From assembly GCA_964650485.1 (NCBI GenBank), contig CAZYTX010000010.1, positions 1 to 64,000 on the forward strand: DNA of 64,000 nt, written 5' to 3'. Below, piece by piece: positions 50,692 through 60,094 of this stretch; within the stretch, counting starts at the first letter, position 1; the number at the start of each line of letters is the position of its first letter. Origin of the DNA: CAZYTX01 sp964650485 (GTDB lineage Bacteria; RBG-13-61-14; DATKZS01). The notes below the pieces were generated by a model. The model searched no databases and was not told the origin of the DNA. It worked only from the letters and a program-made list of their open reading frames with translations. Made by a program: the position numbers and the translations under genes.

Positions 50692-51306
50692 TTATTCCCC
50701 GTCCATCATGCCGGCCTCTTTAAGGGCGTCCTTTATATGGCCCAGCGCGTAATACATCCTCGTCTTTACAGTGTTCACGGGTGCGCGGGTGATCTTTGCC
50801 ACCTCCTTTATTGAAAGCCCGGCGCGCTCTCTCAGGAGGAACACCTCCCTCTGCTCATCGGCCAGGCCGGCGACGGCCTTCTCGATCACTTCCGTCATCT
50901 GCCTTGCTCTCATGTCCTCTTCCGGGTCCGGGCCCGGCGACGCCTGCATGTCAATGCGCGCCTCGGCGCTGTCAGGGTTGGCCGGCGCGTCCAGGGACGC
51001 GGCCTCGCGAAGAGCGCGCTTTCTCGCCTGGTCAATGACAGCGTTCCTGGCTATGGTGAAAAGCCACGAGGAGAAGCCCGCCCCGGGCCTGTACTTTTTG
51101 GCGTTCTTTATCACCTTCAGGAACACCTCCTGGTAGGCGTCCTCGGCCGCATGGGCGCTTCCGGTCATCCTCACAAGAAAGCCGAAGAGCCTGGGCCCGT
51201 GTCTTTTCACCAGCTCTTCCATGGCGCCTGCATCGCCCTTCTGGAAACGAGCCATGAGCTCGTGGTCGGAGCACCCGCCTCCCTGGCTGTCAACCGTGCT
51301 TTTCAT
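50692..51306 (-). CDS. ECF-type RNA polymerase sigma factor
   Basis: 204 residues. Region 2: ELMARFQKGDAGAMEELVKR, HAAEDAYQEVFLKVIKNAKKY, FSSWLFTIARNAVIDQARK. Region 4: LADEQREVFLLRERAGLSIKEVAKI with APVNTVKTRMYYAL. The linker is longer than usual (residues 105-140). It directs RNA polymerase to a small stress regulon under control of the adjacent zf-HC2 anti-sigma. The genes upstream on this strand encode a GT-C enzyme and a phosphodiesterase, possible envelope targets. Confidence 0.95.
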   Translation of the reverse strand: MKSTVDSQGGGCSDHELMARFQKGDAGAMEELVKRHGPRLFGFLVRMTGSAHAAEDAYQEVFLKVIKNAKKYRPGAGFSSWLFTIARNAVIDQARKRALREAASLDAPANPDSAEARIDMQASPGPDPEEDMRARQMTEVIEKAVAGLADEQREVFLLRERAGLSIKEVAKITRAPVNTVKTRMYYALGHIKDALKEAGMMDGE

Positions 51307-51376
51307 CTATTATAACGGACCGGAAAGCAAAAGGTTCTTAGAGCAGGATACAACAGCCGGCTCTCTCGCACCAGTA

Positions 51377-53149
51377 TTATCGCTTGAATTCGAGCAGCAT
51401 GCTGTCGGTGTCCGGAATCCTGTAGAACACCTCGAAGCGGTCGGGATACCCCTTTACCGCGGGCACGAAGTACTTGGGGACCTCGGCGTAGGCCTCGTCC
51501 AGCATAACGTAGCTTATGTTCTTGTCCTCCAGGTTTTTTACAAAGTCCCCGGGATCGGAGTAGTAGGGGCCTCCCACCGCGGGCCGGTCGCTCACCAGGG
51601 CCACCAGGGACGCCTTGCGCGCGAACACCACCTCGCCCGGCTCCGTGTGGCCCCGAAGGTAAACAGACATCTGGACCATGCGGGCCATGGGCTTGTTCTT
51701 GGGCACCACCTTGAAGTAGTCGTTCAGCTTCAATCCTTTGGCCTGGCGCAGGGTTTCTGCAAACCTCATATCTCTGATGCTCTGGCGGAGGTTCCACTGA
51801 AGTGCGGCCCCTCCGATCAGCGCCAGTATCACCCCGGTTGCCACGGGCAGCCTGAAAAGAGACATTACCGAAGAAGCTCTCTTGCCGGAGGGTTTGCTCC
51901 CGGGCCCCGGCCTGTATACAAATCTTTTCAGGGGAGACGTAACAAAAGCCACTCCCTTGACCATCCCCTCGACCCCTTTTAGAAAGTAATAGATCAAGAA
52001 CGGGTACAAGGGGATAAGGAAGCGGGGAGGGTGGAAGGACCACACCATGATAAGGGCCCAGTAAGAGAACATGAAGAACTCGGGCGCGCCGCGCTTTCTA
52101 TACATAACCAGGCCGAGCCCGAGCGCGCATACGCCCAGGATCACCAGCCCGGACATCTCTGGAGAGGGGCCGGCAAGCTGAGGAGGCCAGGGAAGGTGAT
52201 CGTAAAGTGTCCTGGTATAGGCGCCCCCGTTCTCCACCATCCGCTCCAGGATGCCCTGGAGGCCTATCATGGGAGAGTCGAGGTTGCGGGGGTCGCTGCG
52301 CAGGAACTCGCCAAAGTATACGTCTCCCTCTCCCTCGGTGAGGATCTTGCATCGCAGCTTCCAAGCGGCCGCGGCAACGGCAAAGGGGATGAACACCCCC
52401 GCGGCCATGAGGGCGTTCGCCTTCAGCCTTTTCCTGACCGGCGGTATGAACAATGCGCCGGCAAACAGGGCCGGCATGACCGTGATCCCGGCCGAGCGGG
52501 TGAAGTACGAGATGATCATGAATACAACAGCCAGTGCGAACCAGGCGTTCTTCACCCCGCCCCTGGCAAAAGCCTTTTCGGCAAACAGGAAGGTAAGACA
52601 CACAAAGGCTGTAAAAGGTATCTCCGAGAGCACGTGTATGGAGTAGTAGAGCGTGAAAGGCATGCTGCCCACCCACAGTGCCGTGATGAACCCGATCAGC
52701 CGGTCGCCCCGCCCGGCCCACAACAGCCCGATCGCCCCCGCGGAAAGGGCCCCGCATAAAGCTATCATGATCTGCATGGCCAGTATGTTTTCGCCGGAAA
52801 AAAGGATCACCCCGGCCAGCATCAAAGGGAAGAAGGGCGGATACTTGGTGTGGGGGTCCGCAGGATAGGTGTAGATGCTGGTGAAGCCCTGGCCCTGCAC
52901 CAGGGACTTGGCAAGCGAGATATACACGGCGTTGTCGCCGCCCTGGAAGAGGAATGCGCCGCTGACCATGCTCAAGAAAAGTGCCAGTGAGAATGCCGCA
53001 GCTATAAAAATGTAGATTTCCCGTTTTGTTATAAAGGAGACCGCACCTCTTCCTGTCTGGAGGAAGGAAGCTGGTCCTGCATCGCTTTTTCTCTCCTCTC
53101 CACCCTTGGATTTTCGGCCTTCCTTCTTATTTCTCTTTTTCTTGGACAT
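51377..53149 (-). CDS. GT39-like (ArnT/PMT-type) membrane glycosyltransferase
   Basis: 590 residues from the ATG at 53147-53149; an upstream frame adds 20 unlikely residues. A very basic cytoplasmic start (KKKRNKKEGRKSKGGEERK) precedes about eleven membrane helices. The first periplasmic loop reads FQGGDNAVYISLAKSLVQGQ, then TKYPPFFPLMLAGVILFSG, as in GT39 enzymes. The C-terminal soluble part (VVFARKASLVALVSDRPAVGG, ISYVMLDEAYAEVPKYF) resembles those of other GT-C members here. Acceptor unknown. It lies downstream of the phosphodiesterase gene and 70 bases upstream of the ECF sigma gene. Confidence 0.82.
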   Translation of the reverse strand: MSKKKRNKKEGRKSKGGEERKSDAGPASFLQTGRGAVSFITKREIYIFIAAAFSLALFLSMVSGAFLFQGGDNAVYISLAKSLVQGQGFTSIYTYPADPHTKYPPFFPLMLAGVILFSGENILAMQIMIALCGALSAGAIGLLWAGRGDRLIGFITALWVGSMPFTLYYSIHVLSEIPFTAFVCLTFLFAEKAFARGGVKNAWFALAVVFMIISYFTRSAGITVMPALFAGALFIPPVRKRLKANALMAAGVFIPFAVAAAAWKLRCKILTEGEGDVYFGEFLRSDPRNLDSPMIGLQGILERMVENGGAYTRTLYDHLPWPPQLAGPSPEMSGLVILGVCALGLGLVMYRKRGAPEFFMFSYWALIMVWSFHPPRFLIPLYPFLIYYFLKGVEGMVKGVAFVTSPLKRFVYRPGPGSKPSGKRASSVMSLFRLPVATGVILALIGGAALQWNLRQSIRDMRFAETLRQAKGLKLNDYFKVVPKNKPMARMVQMSVYLRGHTEPGEVVFARKASLVALVSDRPAVGGPYYSDPGDFVKNLEDKNISYVMLDEAYAEVPKYFVPAVKGYPDRFEVFYRIPDTDSMLLEFKR

Positions 53150-53323
53150 AGAAGAAAAACTTGCCCGGCGCTCATCCCTCTGTTTAAATGATAAGGCTAT
53201 GCAAGTCAAGCATGGACAGGTCCGCGAAAACAGGATAAAGACGCCGGAGACGCAAACGCCGCTTCCGCGGGTTTATGCTCCGTCCCGCGGCTGTCAAGGG
53301 TCGCTTCACTCGTGTTTTTCCGG

Positions 53324-55450
53324 CTACTGCAAATAGCCCAGGGCTTTCATCCTGTCCTTTATTTCCCGGTTGAACCTGGACCGGACCGGCGCATCTCCTT
53401 TAAAGTGGTCGGCCAGGTACTCGTAACGCGGTATGGTTACCATTTGATGTGACTCGGCCCACCCGGGCCTGATTATGTCCCGCAAGACCCTGCCTTCTAT
53501 GGAGGTTGCCACCGGGTAATCCATTAAATACATGACCGTGGGCATGATGTCGTATATGCGTGCCTGGCTGGTGTAGTGGTCTTCCTTAATGGCGGGTCCG
53601 GCTGCGATAAATATTCCGGGAGAATGCCATCGGTGGTGCCCGCGAGGGCCGCCATCCCTTACCTGCATGAAATCCACGGGGTAATGTCCGTGGTCCGAGG
53701 CCACTATATAGGTTGCGTCCGGTCCGGCCTTCTGCATGTACTCGCCCACCATCTCATCCACCAGCCGGTAGTAGCCCTCCAGTATCTTGCCGTATTTTCG
53801 GGCTTTTTCAGGGTCTACGCGCGGGAAGATGGCCGGGTCCTCCCAGTGCCAGTACATGTGCTCCGCCACATCCGTTCCCTGGTAATAGATCAACCACAGA
53901 TCGGGGTTCCTGCGGCCCCACAAGTGCTTTATGCTGCGGTGCAGGGACATGTCCCTTGCATAGTAGAATTTGAGGTGGCTGAGCCTCTCCGTTTTATCCA
54001 CCCGGTCAATGTTCTTGAACCTCTTCCACGTGGCATCGTCAAGTTGAGGGATGAACCTGGTAAGCTCGTCCTTGGTGATATTCTCCACATTCTTGAACCG
54101 CGACCGGATACTTTCCAGAAGGTCGGAAGGGTAGGTGTAATATTCTTCGTAAGCCTGCAAAACCTCATCTTCGGTCGGCATCCAATCCTTGTCCTTCATT
54201 ATTTTCAAGGCTGCGTCGTTTGCATGGTCGCTTATAACGAAGCCGTCCACCTTCTCCGCCGGCCAGGACGCCCACCAGCCCGCTACTCCCACCGAGTCGT
54301 CCCCGTAATCCGAGACCACGTTCCAGATGGCCGGCACTTTGCGAAGCGAACTGGAGGCTAGCACTTTGCCGTCGGTCCCGGGAGCCTTCATGAAAAAAGT
54401 CGTGATACCGTGCCGCGACGGTCTCTCCCCGGTGGCCACCGAGGTCCATATCACCGGAGAGTTAGCAGGGCTCAGGTTCGCAAGGTGGCCGTACGAGCCC
54501 CGCTTCATCAACCGGCTTAAGTTTGGAAGCTGGTTGTCCTGCTCGCTTATATTTGAGAAGTCGTAGCCGCCCTCCGGAAGTCCGCGGATCTCTCCCGGTA
54601 CCAGGGAAAGCCCGCGTACCTGAAACCTCTGAGACTCAAGGGGAAGGGAATCGGGGGGGCCAGGGATGGATTTCGGACTAACCTTTGCCTGATACGGAAG
54701 GATTACCAAAGAGAACAGGCGGGCTGTGGTGGGAAGCTGGAACTCGATACTTACCTCGCTCCACTCCTCCCCGAGCTCGAAGGTTCTCCACAAGGTCTCG
54801 TTGTTTCCGCTGTCACTTACCCCTTCCCCTCCGGGGAATTGGAAACGAACTGCCAGGGTCAGCTTCGATTTTGACACCAGCGAACGGGCCTCGGCTTCAA
54901 ACAGGCCACGCTCACCGGAAATAGCGCTGCGCCTGAAGGTCCTGGAAACCCCCCAGACCTCCGGCATCTTCAACCGGTCCACGTCAAGGACGCCCCCGCT
55001 GAAATGAGCCCTGCCGCCTCCGGAATGAGAAAGCTCCTTGCCGGTAAGGTACTCGAGCGGAGATGTGCTCAGGTCAAGGGGCCGGGACCACCTCACCCAC
55101 GGATACTCCTTGCCGTGGATCATGGGTGTGACCACCCTCCAGGCAAGACCGTCCAGCCCTATTAACAGTACCGGCCTGGAAGAGCTTTTATCTTCTCCCC
55201 CACCAGCCTGGAAATTCAGGGCGGACCGGGAAAAATAAAGGCAAACTCCAATCAAAACAGCCGCCAAAAAAGATACCGAAAGCGTTATGTATGCGGCCCT
55301 CTTCCGGGAAGACCGCGGGACCTTACCCGCATCCTTGAGCGCGGACTTGACCTCGCCCGGAGTGAGACCCAGCTCCCGGGAAAGCTCCTTTACCGACTTT
55401 TTAGGAAAGCCCCGGACTATAGCCTTCTTCTTTTTGTTGGAAACGCTCAT
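53324..55450 (-). CDS. Membrane-anchored alkaline-phosphatase-superfamily phosphodiesterase with inserted beta domain
   Basis: 708 residues. Residues 15-42 (KKSVKELSRELGLTPGEVK, SALKDAG) resemble the IF2 N-terminal helical module. A membrane helix follows (54-73). The first metal aspartate is Asp100 (VLLIGLDGLAWR). About 200 residues that normally do not occur here (105-305) form a beta-rich, CBM-like domain (LTLAVRFQFPGGE, WSEVSIEFQLPTTARLFSLV). The catalytic core then resumes: LPNLSRLMKRGSYGHLANL, nucleophile Thr336 in SPVIWTSVATGERPSRHG, YIVASDHGHYPVDFM, GHHRWHSPGIFIAAGP. It faces the periplasm. Related enzymes transfer or hydrolyse phosphodiesters; here a glycan substrate is plausible. 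Confidence 0.83.
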   Translation of the reverse strand: MSVSNKKKKAIVRGFPKKSVKELSRELGLTPGEVKSALKDAGKVPRSSRKRAAYITLSVSFLAAVLIGVCLYFSRSALNFQAGGGEDKSSSRPVLLIGLDGLAWRVVTPMIHGKEYPWVRWSRPLDLSTSPLEYLTGKELSHSGGGRAHFSGGVLDVDRLKMPEVWGVSRTFRRSAISGERGLFEAEARSLVSKSKLTLAVRFQFPGGEGVSDSGNNETLWRTFELGEEWSEVSIEFQLPTTARLFSLVILPYQAKVSPKSIPGPPDSLPLESQRFQVRGLSLVPGEIRGLPEGGYDFSNISEQDNQLPNLSRLMKRGSYGHLANLSPANSPVIWTSVATGERPSRHGITTFFMKAPGTDGKVLASSSLRKVPAIWNVVSDYGDDSVGVAGWWASWPAEKVDGFVISDHANDAALKIMKDKDWMPTEDEVLQAYEEYYTYPSDLLESIRSRFKNVENITKDELTRFIPQLDDATWKRFKNIDRVDKTERLSHLKFYYARDMSLHRSIKHLWGRRNPDLWLIYYQGTDVAEHMYWHWEDPAIFPRVDPEKARKYGKILEGYYRLVDEMVGEYMQKAGPDATYIVASDHGHYPVDFMQVRDGGPRGHHRWHSPGIFIAAGPAIKEDHYTSQARIYDIMPTVMYLMDYPVATSIEGRVLRDIIRPGWAESHQMVTIPRYEYLADHFKGDAPVRSRFNREIKDRMKALGYLQ

Positions 55451-55591
55451 TCTTTAAGCTCCGAACTGTCTCTCTTGCATCTTATGTTAGAGTGACAGAA
55501 ATCTTCGATACCGGCAACCTTTTAACCTCCCAATACTAAGCAGAATATTTTCACCGCCTCCCTGCCGCGCGTGGCGGTGCAACAAAGCCTC

Positions 55592-55600
55592 TGGTATAAT
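55592..55600 (+). promoter_or_regulatory. Extended -10 promoter, leaderless methyltransferase transcript
   Basis: TGGTATAAT (55592-55600), the perfect extended -10, ends 7 bases before the ATG at 55608, so transcription should begin at or just before the start codon. No -35 or Shine-Dalgarno is evident. It would drive the five-gene operon to 60614. Confidence 0.6.
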
Positions 55601-55607
55601 TCCTCAC

Positions 55608-56444
55608 ATGGGAATCGTGCAAAGGATAAGGGGACTGCTCGGAAAAGCCGAGCCGGAGCAAAATAAAGAGGATTCTCCCGGGGCTGAGCTTTGGAGCCCC
55701 GAGCTCGGCCAGGACTACAAGGGCTTCTGGGAGGCCATGGCAAAGGACCGGGACAGCGCCTACATTGCGGTGGCAGGGAAGCCCTTCGGAGAGCCGGCCA
55801 CAGAGGAGACCCTGTCCGAGCACGGAAAGGAGACCGCCGGCATCATCGCGGACCGGCTCGGGATCGCCGGGTCGGACCGGGTGCTGGAAGTGGGAGTGGG
55901 AGTGGGCAGGATCGCGGAGCACCTGGCGCCCGTGTGCCGGAGCTTCGCCGGTGTGGACGTGTCCGCGAACATGGTCCGCTTTGCAAAGGAGCGGCTGGCC
56001 CGCTTTGATAATGTCAGCCTCCTGGCCCATCCGGGGAGCGACCTCTCCCCTTTCCGGGAGGCCTCGTTTGACAAGGCCGTCTTCCAGGTGGTGCTGATCC
56101 ACCTGGACAGGGAGGACGCCTTCCATTACATGCGCGAGACCTTCAGGGTGCTTTCCCCTGGCGGACTTGCCTGGTTCCAGTTCTACAACCTGCTGCACCC
56201 CGGTGGATTCAAGGAGTTCGAGTTCGCGGTGGACTACATGGTCGAGAGGGGGGCCAAGACCCGTGGCAGGGTGCACTGCTACACAGCGGCCGAGGTCCGC
56301 TTCCTGGTCCGGGCCGCGGGTTTTCACCTCAGGGAAGACCTCTCCTGCCTTTCCGAGGTCGAGCAGGAGTTTCCATTCAAGATACCGGACACGGACTGGG
56401 AGTACTACCTTATTGCGGTGGGAGAGAAGCCCGCTGATGACTGA
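55608..56444 (+). CDS. Class I SAM-dependent methyltransferase
   Basis: 278 residues, Rossmann fold. SAM-binding motif VLEVGVGVGRIAEHLAP (about 92-108), acidic residue after strand 2 in FAGVDVSANMVRFAKERL, then FDKAVFQVVLIHLDRED and FRVLSPGGLAWFQFYN. No close family is recognised; it resembles small-molecule or sugar methyltransferases of polysaccharide clusters. First gene of the operon; its stop overlaps the GT2 start by 8 bases. Likely leaderless. Confidence 0.9.
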   Translation: MGIVQRIRGLLGKAEPEQNKEDSPGAELWSPELGQDYKGFWEAMAKDRDSAYIAVAGKPFGEPATEETLSEHGKETAGIIADRLGIAGSDRVLEVGVGVGRIAEHLAPVCRSFAGVDVSANMVRFAKERLARFDNVSLLAHPGSDLSPFREASFDKAVFQVVLIHLDREDAFHYMRETFRVLSPGGLAWFQFYNLLHPGGFKEFEFAVDYMVERGAKTRGRVHCYTAAEVRFLVRAAGFHLREDLSCLSEVEQEFPFKIPDTDWEYYLIAVGEKPADD

Positions 56445-57399
56445 GCCCCTGGCAAGCGTTGTCATCCCCACCCTTAACCCGGGCCCCGTGTTCAAGGAGT
56501 GCCTTTCCGCGGTGGCCGGCCAGGAGCTCGATGGCGGCTTCGAGATAATAGTGATAGACTCGTGTTCCGAGGACGGCACCCCGGAGCTGGCCTCCTCATA
56601 CGGCCGGGTCATGCAGATACCCAGAGGCGAGTTCAACCACGGCCTTACCAGGAACAAGGCCATAGCCGAGGCCAGGGGGGCCGCGGTGGCGCTCCTGGTC
56701 CAGGACGCGACGCCGCATGCAGGCTGGCTGGAGCCGCTCGTGAAAGCCGCGCTCCAGCCGGGGGTGGCGGGAGCGTACAGCAGGCAGGTTCCAAGACCTG
56801 ACTGCCCGCCCTTTATCAGGGAGAGGCTTTCCAGGTGGAGCGCCACCGGGGACGCGCCGCAAGTGAAAAAGATAAGCGGCAGGGATGAGCTCCTGGCCCT
56901 TTCCATGCAGGAGCGCATCCGGAGGCTCAGCTTTGACAACGTGAGCTCGTGCGTTGACAAACGGGTGTGGGAGCGTTTCCCCTTCCCGCGCCGCAGGTTC
57001 GGCGAGGACTCGGCCTGGGCGAAAGAGGTTATGCTGCATGGGTATGCGGTCGTGTACGAGCCCGCCTCGGTGGTCACCCACTCGCATGCGAACTCGATGT
57101 GGTACGAGTTCAAGAGGGTGTACCTGGACCACCGGAACTGGCGGGAGGTTGCCGAGGGGAACCTGTTTAACAACCTCTTCGAGGTGGCACAGGCAAGCTG
57201 GAACGGGGTGTTCGAGCGGTGGGCCGAGCTCGACAGCCAAGGGATAAAGGGCCTTGAAAAGCTGTACTGGAGGGCTTACGCTCTCCCTTACTCCATCTCC
57301 CAGAACCTGGCCCAGTACCTGGGCAGCAGGTCCTACAAGGCTGCCATGAAGCTCCGGTGGTGGAGCAAGGTTGACGAATTCATGGCAAGGGGGGTCTAG
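56437..57399 (+). CDS. Glycosyltransferase family 2
   Basis: 320 residues from the ATG at 56437, inside the end of the methyltransferase gene; the longer frame to 56167 is not used. GT-A fold: SVVIPTLNPGPVFKECLSAV, IIVIDSCSEDGTPELASSYG, then the DXD-equivalent LLVQDATPHAG, and FGEDSAWAKEVMLHGYAVVYEP with the catalytic acidic residue. FNHGLTRNKAIAEARG is typical of rhamnosyltransferase-like members. Uses a nucleotide-sugar donor in the cytoplasm. Two bases separate its stop from the presumed GT4 start. Confidence 0.92.
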   Translation: MTEPLASVVIPTLNPGPVFKECLSAVAGQELDGGFEIIVIDSCSEDGTPELASSYGRVMQIPRGEFNHGLTRNKAIAEARGAAVALLVQDATPHAGWLEPLVKAALQPGVAGAYSRQVPRPDCPPFIRERLSRWSATGDAPQVKKISGRDELLALSMQERIRRLSFDNVSSCVDKRVWERFPFPRRRFGEDSAWAKEVMLHGYAVVYEPASVVTHSHANSMWYEFKRVYLDHRNWREVAEGNLFNNLFEVAQASWNGVFERWAELDSQGIKGLEKLYWRAYALPYSISQNLAQYLGSRSYKAAMKLRWWSKVDEFMARGV

Positions 57400-57401
57400 T
57401 C

Positions 57402-58685
57402 ACGCGCATAGTATACGTCACCCAGGGGTATCCTCCCGAGAGGGTGGGCGGAGTCGAGGTCTACCTGAAGGGCCTGGTGCGCGAGCTCGCGGGTTCGCAC
57501 CAGGTGTACGTGTTCAGCCGGGGTCTTAAAAAAGGCCTCAAGAACGGCGAGGTGTACGAGACCAGCGAGGGAGGGGTGCAAGTCACCAGGGTTTATGTGG
57601 ACATGAGGCGGGTGTCCACGTTCAGGGACATCTACTGCAGGGGGTGGGTGGACGACCTGTTCGAGGAGCACCTCAAGGAGACCAGACCGGACGTGGTGCA
57701 CGTACAGCACCTGGGGGGCCTCAGCCTGGGGATGATTTCGAAAGCCAAGAGCCTTGGCATTCCAGTGGTCATGACCCTGTCCGACCACCAGCCTCATTGC
57801 CCCCGCGGGCAGAGGATCAGGAACGACAAAAGGGTGTGCAAGACCCTGAACCTGGACGAGTGCCAGGAGTGCATGATGCCACAGACCGTGGGTCTGCCGT
57901 CCAGGTCCTCGAAGCTCGTCGCATACCTTTTGAGCAAGCAAAAAGGCATAGAGCTGCTAAGGGATATGCACCGGGAGATCAGCGATATATTCGAGCAGGT
58001 GGACAGGTTCATCATGCCAAGCGAGCACCACAAGAAATGCATGACCGAGGTGGGTGTGCCCGGGGCGCGGTCCGAAGTCCTGGCCTACGGCCTGGACCTC
58101 TCCACCCTGGACAAGGTGCCGGAAAGAGCAAAAGGAGAGCCGGTGCAAAGGTTCGCGTATCTGGGCACCCTCATACCCAGCAAGGGGGTGGAGGACGTGA
58201 TCATGGCCTTCAAGAGGATGAAGACGCCCGGATGCTCGCTGCACGTGTACGGGGAAGCGGTGCCCTATCACGGGATCTACGACTATGACAAGCGGCTGGT
58301 GGAGATGGCCAGAAGCGCGGAGATAAGCTTTTACGGGCCCTATCAGCCAGAGGACCTGCCAAAGGTGCTCTCGAGGATTGACGCCGTGGTCATGCCCTCG
58401 AGGTGGTACGAGTCCTACGGCATCACCATAAGGGAGGCCTTCAGGGCCAGGCGGCCGGTGATAGCCTCGGACATCGGCGCCTTCTCCGAGGCCATCCGGC
58501 ACGAGGAGAACGGGCTCAAGTTCATTCCCGGCGACGTCTTTGACCTGGCCGAGATGATGGACAGGCTGGCCGAGGACGTGGAGCTCTCAGAGAGGCTTTC
58601 CGAGACCGGCGGACCCATCGAGAGCATACCCGAGCACGCCGGGAAGCTTATCCGGGTTTACACGGACGTCCGCGGGGAGAGTTGA
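57402..58685 (+). CDS. Glycosyltransferase family 4, apparent ACG start codon
   Basis: 427 residues if read from ACG at 57402, giving the family N-terminus RIVYVTQGYPPERVGGVEVY; AAGGGGGG lies 7 bases upstream at the right distance. No ATG, GTG or TTG exists in frame before the GTG at 57444, which would delete the first beta strand (413 residues). GT-B fold: VVHVQHLGGLSLGMISKAK, then a Cys motif (RVCKTLNLDECQECM), FAYLGTLIPSKGVEDVIMAF, and the donor site SRWYESYGITIREAFRARRPV with EENGLKFI. The next gene overlaps by one base. Confidence 0.88.
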   Translation, partial: TRIVYVTQGYPPERVGGVEVYLKGLVRELAGSHQVYVFSRGLKKGLKNGEVYETSEGGVQVTRVYVDMRRVSTFRDIYCRGWVDDLFEEHLKETRPDVVHVQHLGGLSLGMISKAKSLGIPVVMTLSDHQPHCPRGQRIRNDKRVCKTLNLDECQECMMPQTVGLPSRSSKLVAYLLSKQKGIELLRDMHREISDIFEQVDRFIMPSEHHKKCMTEVGVPGARSEVLAYGLDLSTLDKVPERAKGEPVQRFAYLGTLIPSKGVEDVIMAFKRMKTPGCSLHVYGEAVPYHGIYDYDKRLVEMARSAEISFYGPYQPEDLPKVLSRIDAVVMPSRWYESYGITIREAFRARRPVIASDIGAFSEAIRHEENGLKFIPGDVFDLAEMMDRLAEDVELSERLSETGGPIESIPEHAGKLIRVYTDVRGES

Positions 58686-60094
58686 TGCGCGTACTCCTGG
58701 TCCAGCCGGACTATAAAAGAAGCGGACCGTCTCTTACACAAAAGCTCCTGCCCTCCCGGTCATTGCTCCAGCTCGCGGCCATACTAGAAGAGCACGGACA
58801 CCAGGCCGTGGTTCTGGACCCCTTGACCGCTATTTCACTCTCGGGGGACAGCTTTAACCTGGACGTGGCCGCGGCGGTGGAAAAGACACTGCAAAAAGAG
58901 GAGTTCGATGCAGCCGGAATAGCCGTGTACATGGCCACCAGGAGAGAAGCCAGGCAGGCGGCCGGGGCCGTTAAGAAAGCCTTCCCCCGAATGCCGGTGA
59001 TAGCCGGCGGCCCCCTGCCGGCGAGGCTCGGCAAAGAGATGCTGAAGGCATGGCCCGAGTTCGACTATGCCTGCCTGGGGGGCGCGGAAAGTTCTCTGCC
59101 GGCCTTAATAAACTCTTTGTCGGGAAAGCCGGGTCCCCTGTTCAAGGTCCAGGGCATAGCAAGGCGCGCCGGGCCCCGGGTTGCGCGGCAGTATGGCAAG
59201 CCCGTCTACCACGCGGACATGGAAGCCCTGCCCCCGACGCAATACCGGGATTATATCCACAGGCTGGGCCGGGGCATCGAGCGGGCCTATGTAATGTCAG
59301 CCAGGGGATGTCCGTACTGGTGCAACTTCTGCTCCAACCTGTGGAAGAAGCTGCTGCTCGCAAACCCCAAGGCGGTTGCAGAGGAGATCGTCCACCTGGT
59401 AAGAGACGCCGGGGTAAAGAGAATAATCTTTTACGACGACTGCTTCGGGGCCAGGCCCCGCCACTCGAGGGCGGTGCTGGAGGCTGTTATCGAATCGGGT
59501 GTACAGGTTGAGCTTCAGGCGGTGACCAGGTTCGACACCGTTGACAGAGAGTGGCTGGATGCGTTCAAGATGGCGGGCGGAGTTGACGTGCTGGCGGGTC
59601 TTGAGACCGGCTCTTCCAGGCTCAGGCGCAAGATGAACAAGCACATGGACGAGAGCGACCTGTGCAGGGGGGCCGAGCTCGTGAGGAGCGCGGGTCTCAG
59701 GCTGGGGGTGTTCATAATGCTCGGGTTCCCGGGAGAGGAGGAACAGGACATCGGGGATACATACAGGCTGCTGAAAAAACTTGACCCTCACCAGGTGATG
59801 AGCACAATATTCGATATAAAGCCTGGCGACATGCTCTTCGAGTTCGCAACCTCCGCAAAGATGATCTCCACCAGGGTGTTCCTGGAAGGCAACAGGAGGA
59901 TTGTAAACGAGATGAGCCAGGAAGAGCTCGAAAAAAACGCGGCCCGGGCAATGGCCTTCGATAGAATCTTCCATAAAAGCACCCTCATGCCCGAGCACGA
60001 CCCCGCGGCAATGGCCGCGGACATAAGCTTTGATAGGATCGAGACTTTAATGCGACAGGAAGAGGAGAGGCTGACAAACAATGCCACGGGATGA
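58685..60094 (+). CDS. B12-binding-domain radical SAM enzyme
   Basis: 469 residues from the ATG at 58685, overlapping the GT4 stop (TGATG). Residues 1-150 are a Rossmann-like cobalamin-binding domain (RVLLVQPDYKRSG, SLLQLAAILEEHGHQ, FDAAGIAVYMATRREAR, VIAGGPLPARLG, DYACLGGAESSLPALI) without the classic DxHxxG, as in class B methylases. The radical SAM core has the 4Fe-4S motif CPYWCNFC (about 213-220) in MSARGCPYWCNFCSN, then RIIFYDDCFG, VDVLAGLETGSSRLRR and GVFIMLGFPGEEEQD. Could methylate or rearrange a sugar or lipid intermediate. The cobalamin adenosyltransferase gene overlaps its end. Confidence 0.92.
   Translation: MRVLLVQPDYKRSGPSLTQKLLPSRSLLQLAAILEEHGHQAVVLDPLTAISLSGDSFNLDVAAAVEKTLQKEEFDAAGIAVYMATRREARQAAGAVKKAFPRMPVIAGGPLPARLGKEMLKAWPEFDYACLGGAESSLPALINSLSGKPGPLFKVQGIARRAGPRVARQYGKPVYHADMEALPPTQYRDYIHRLGRGIERAYVMSARGCPYWCNFCSNLWKKLLLANPKAVAEEIVHLVRDAGVKRIIFYDDCFGARPRHSRAVLEAVIESGVQVELQAVTRFDTVDREWLDAFKMAGGVDVLAGLETGSSRLRRKMNKHMDESDLCRGAELVRSAGLRLGVFIMLGFPGEEEQDIGDTYRLLKKLDPHQVMSTIFDIKPGDMLFEFATSAKMISTRVFLEGNRRIVNEMSQEELEKNAARAMAFDRIFHKSTLMPEHDPAAMAADISFDRIETLMRQEEERLTNNATG

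Noticed and set aside
55551..57173. 540-codon antisense frame over the methyltransferase and GT2 genes
   Set aside because: Runs antisense to two clear enzymes; composition artefact.
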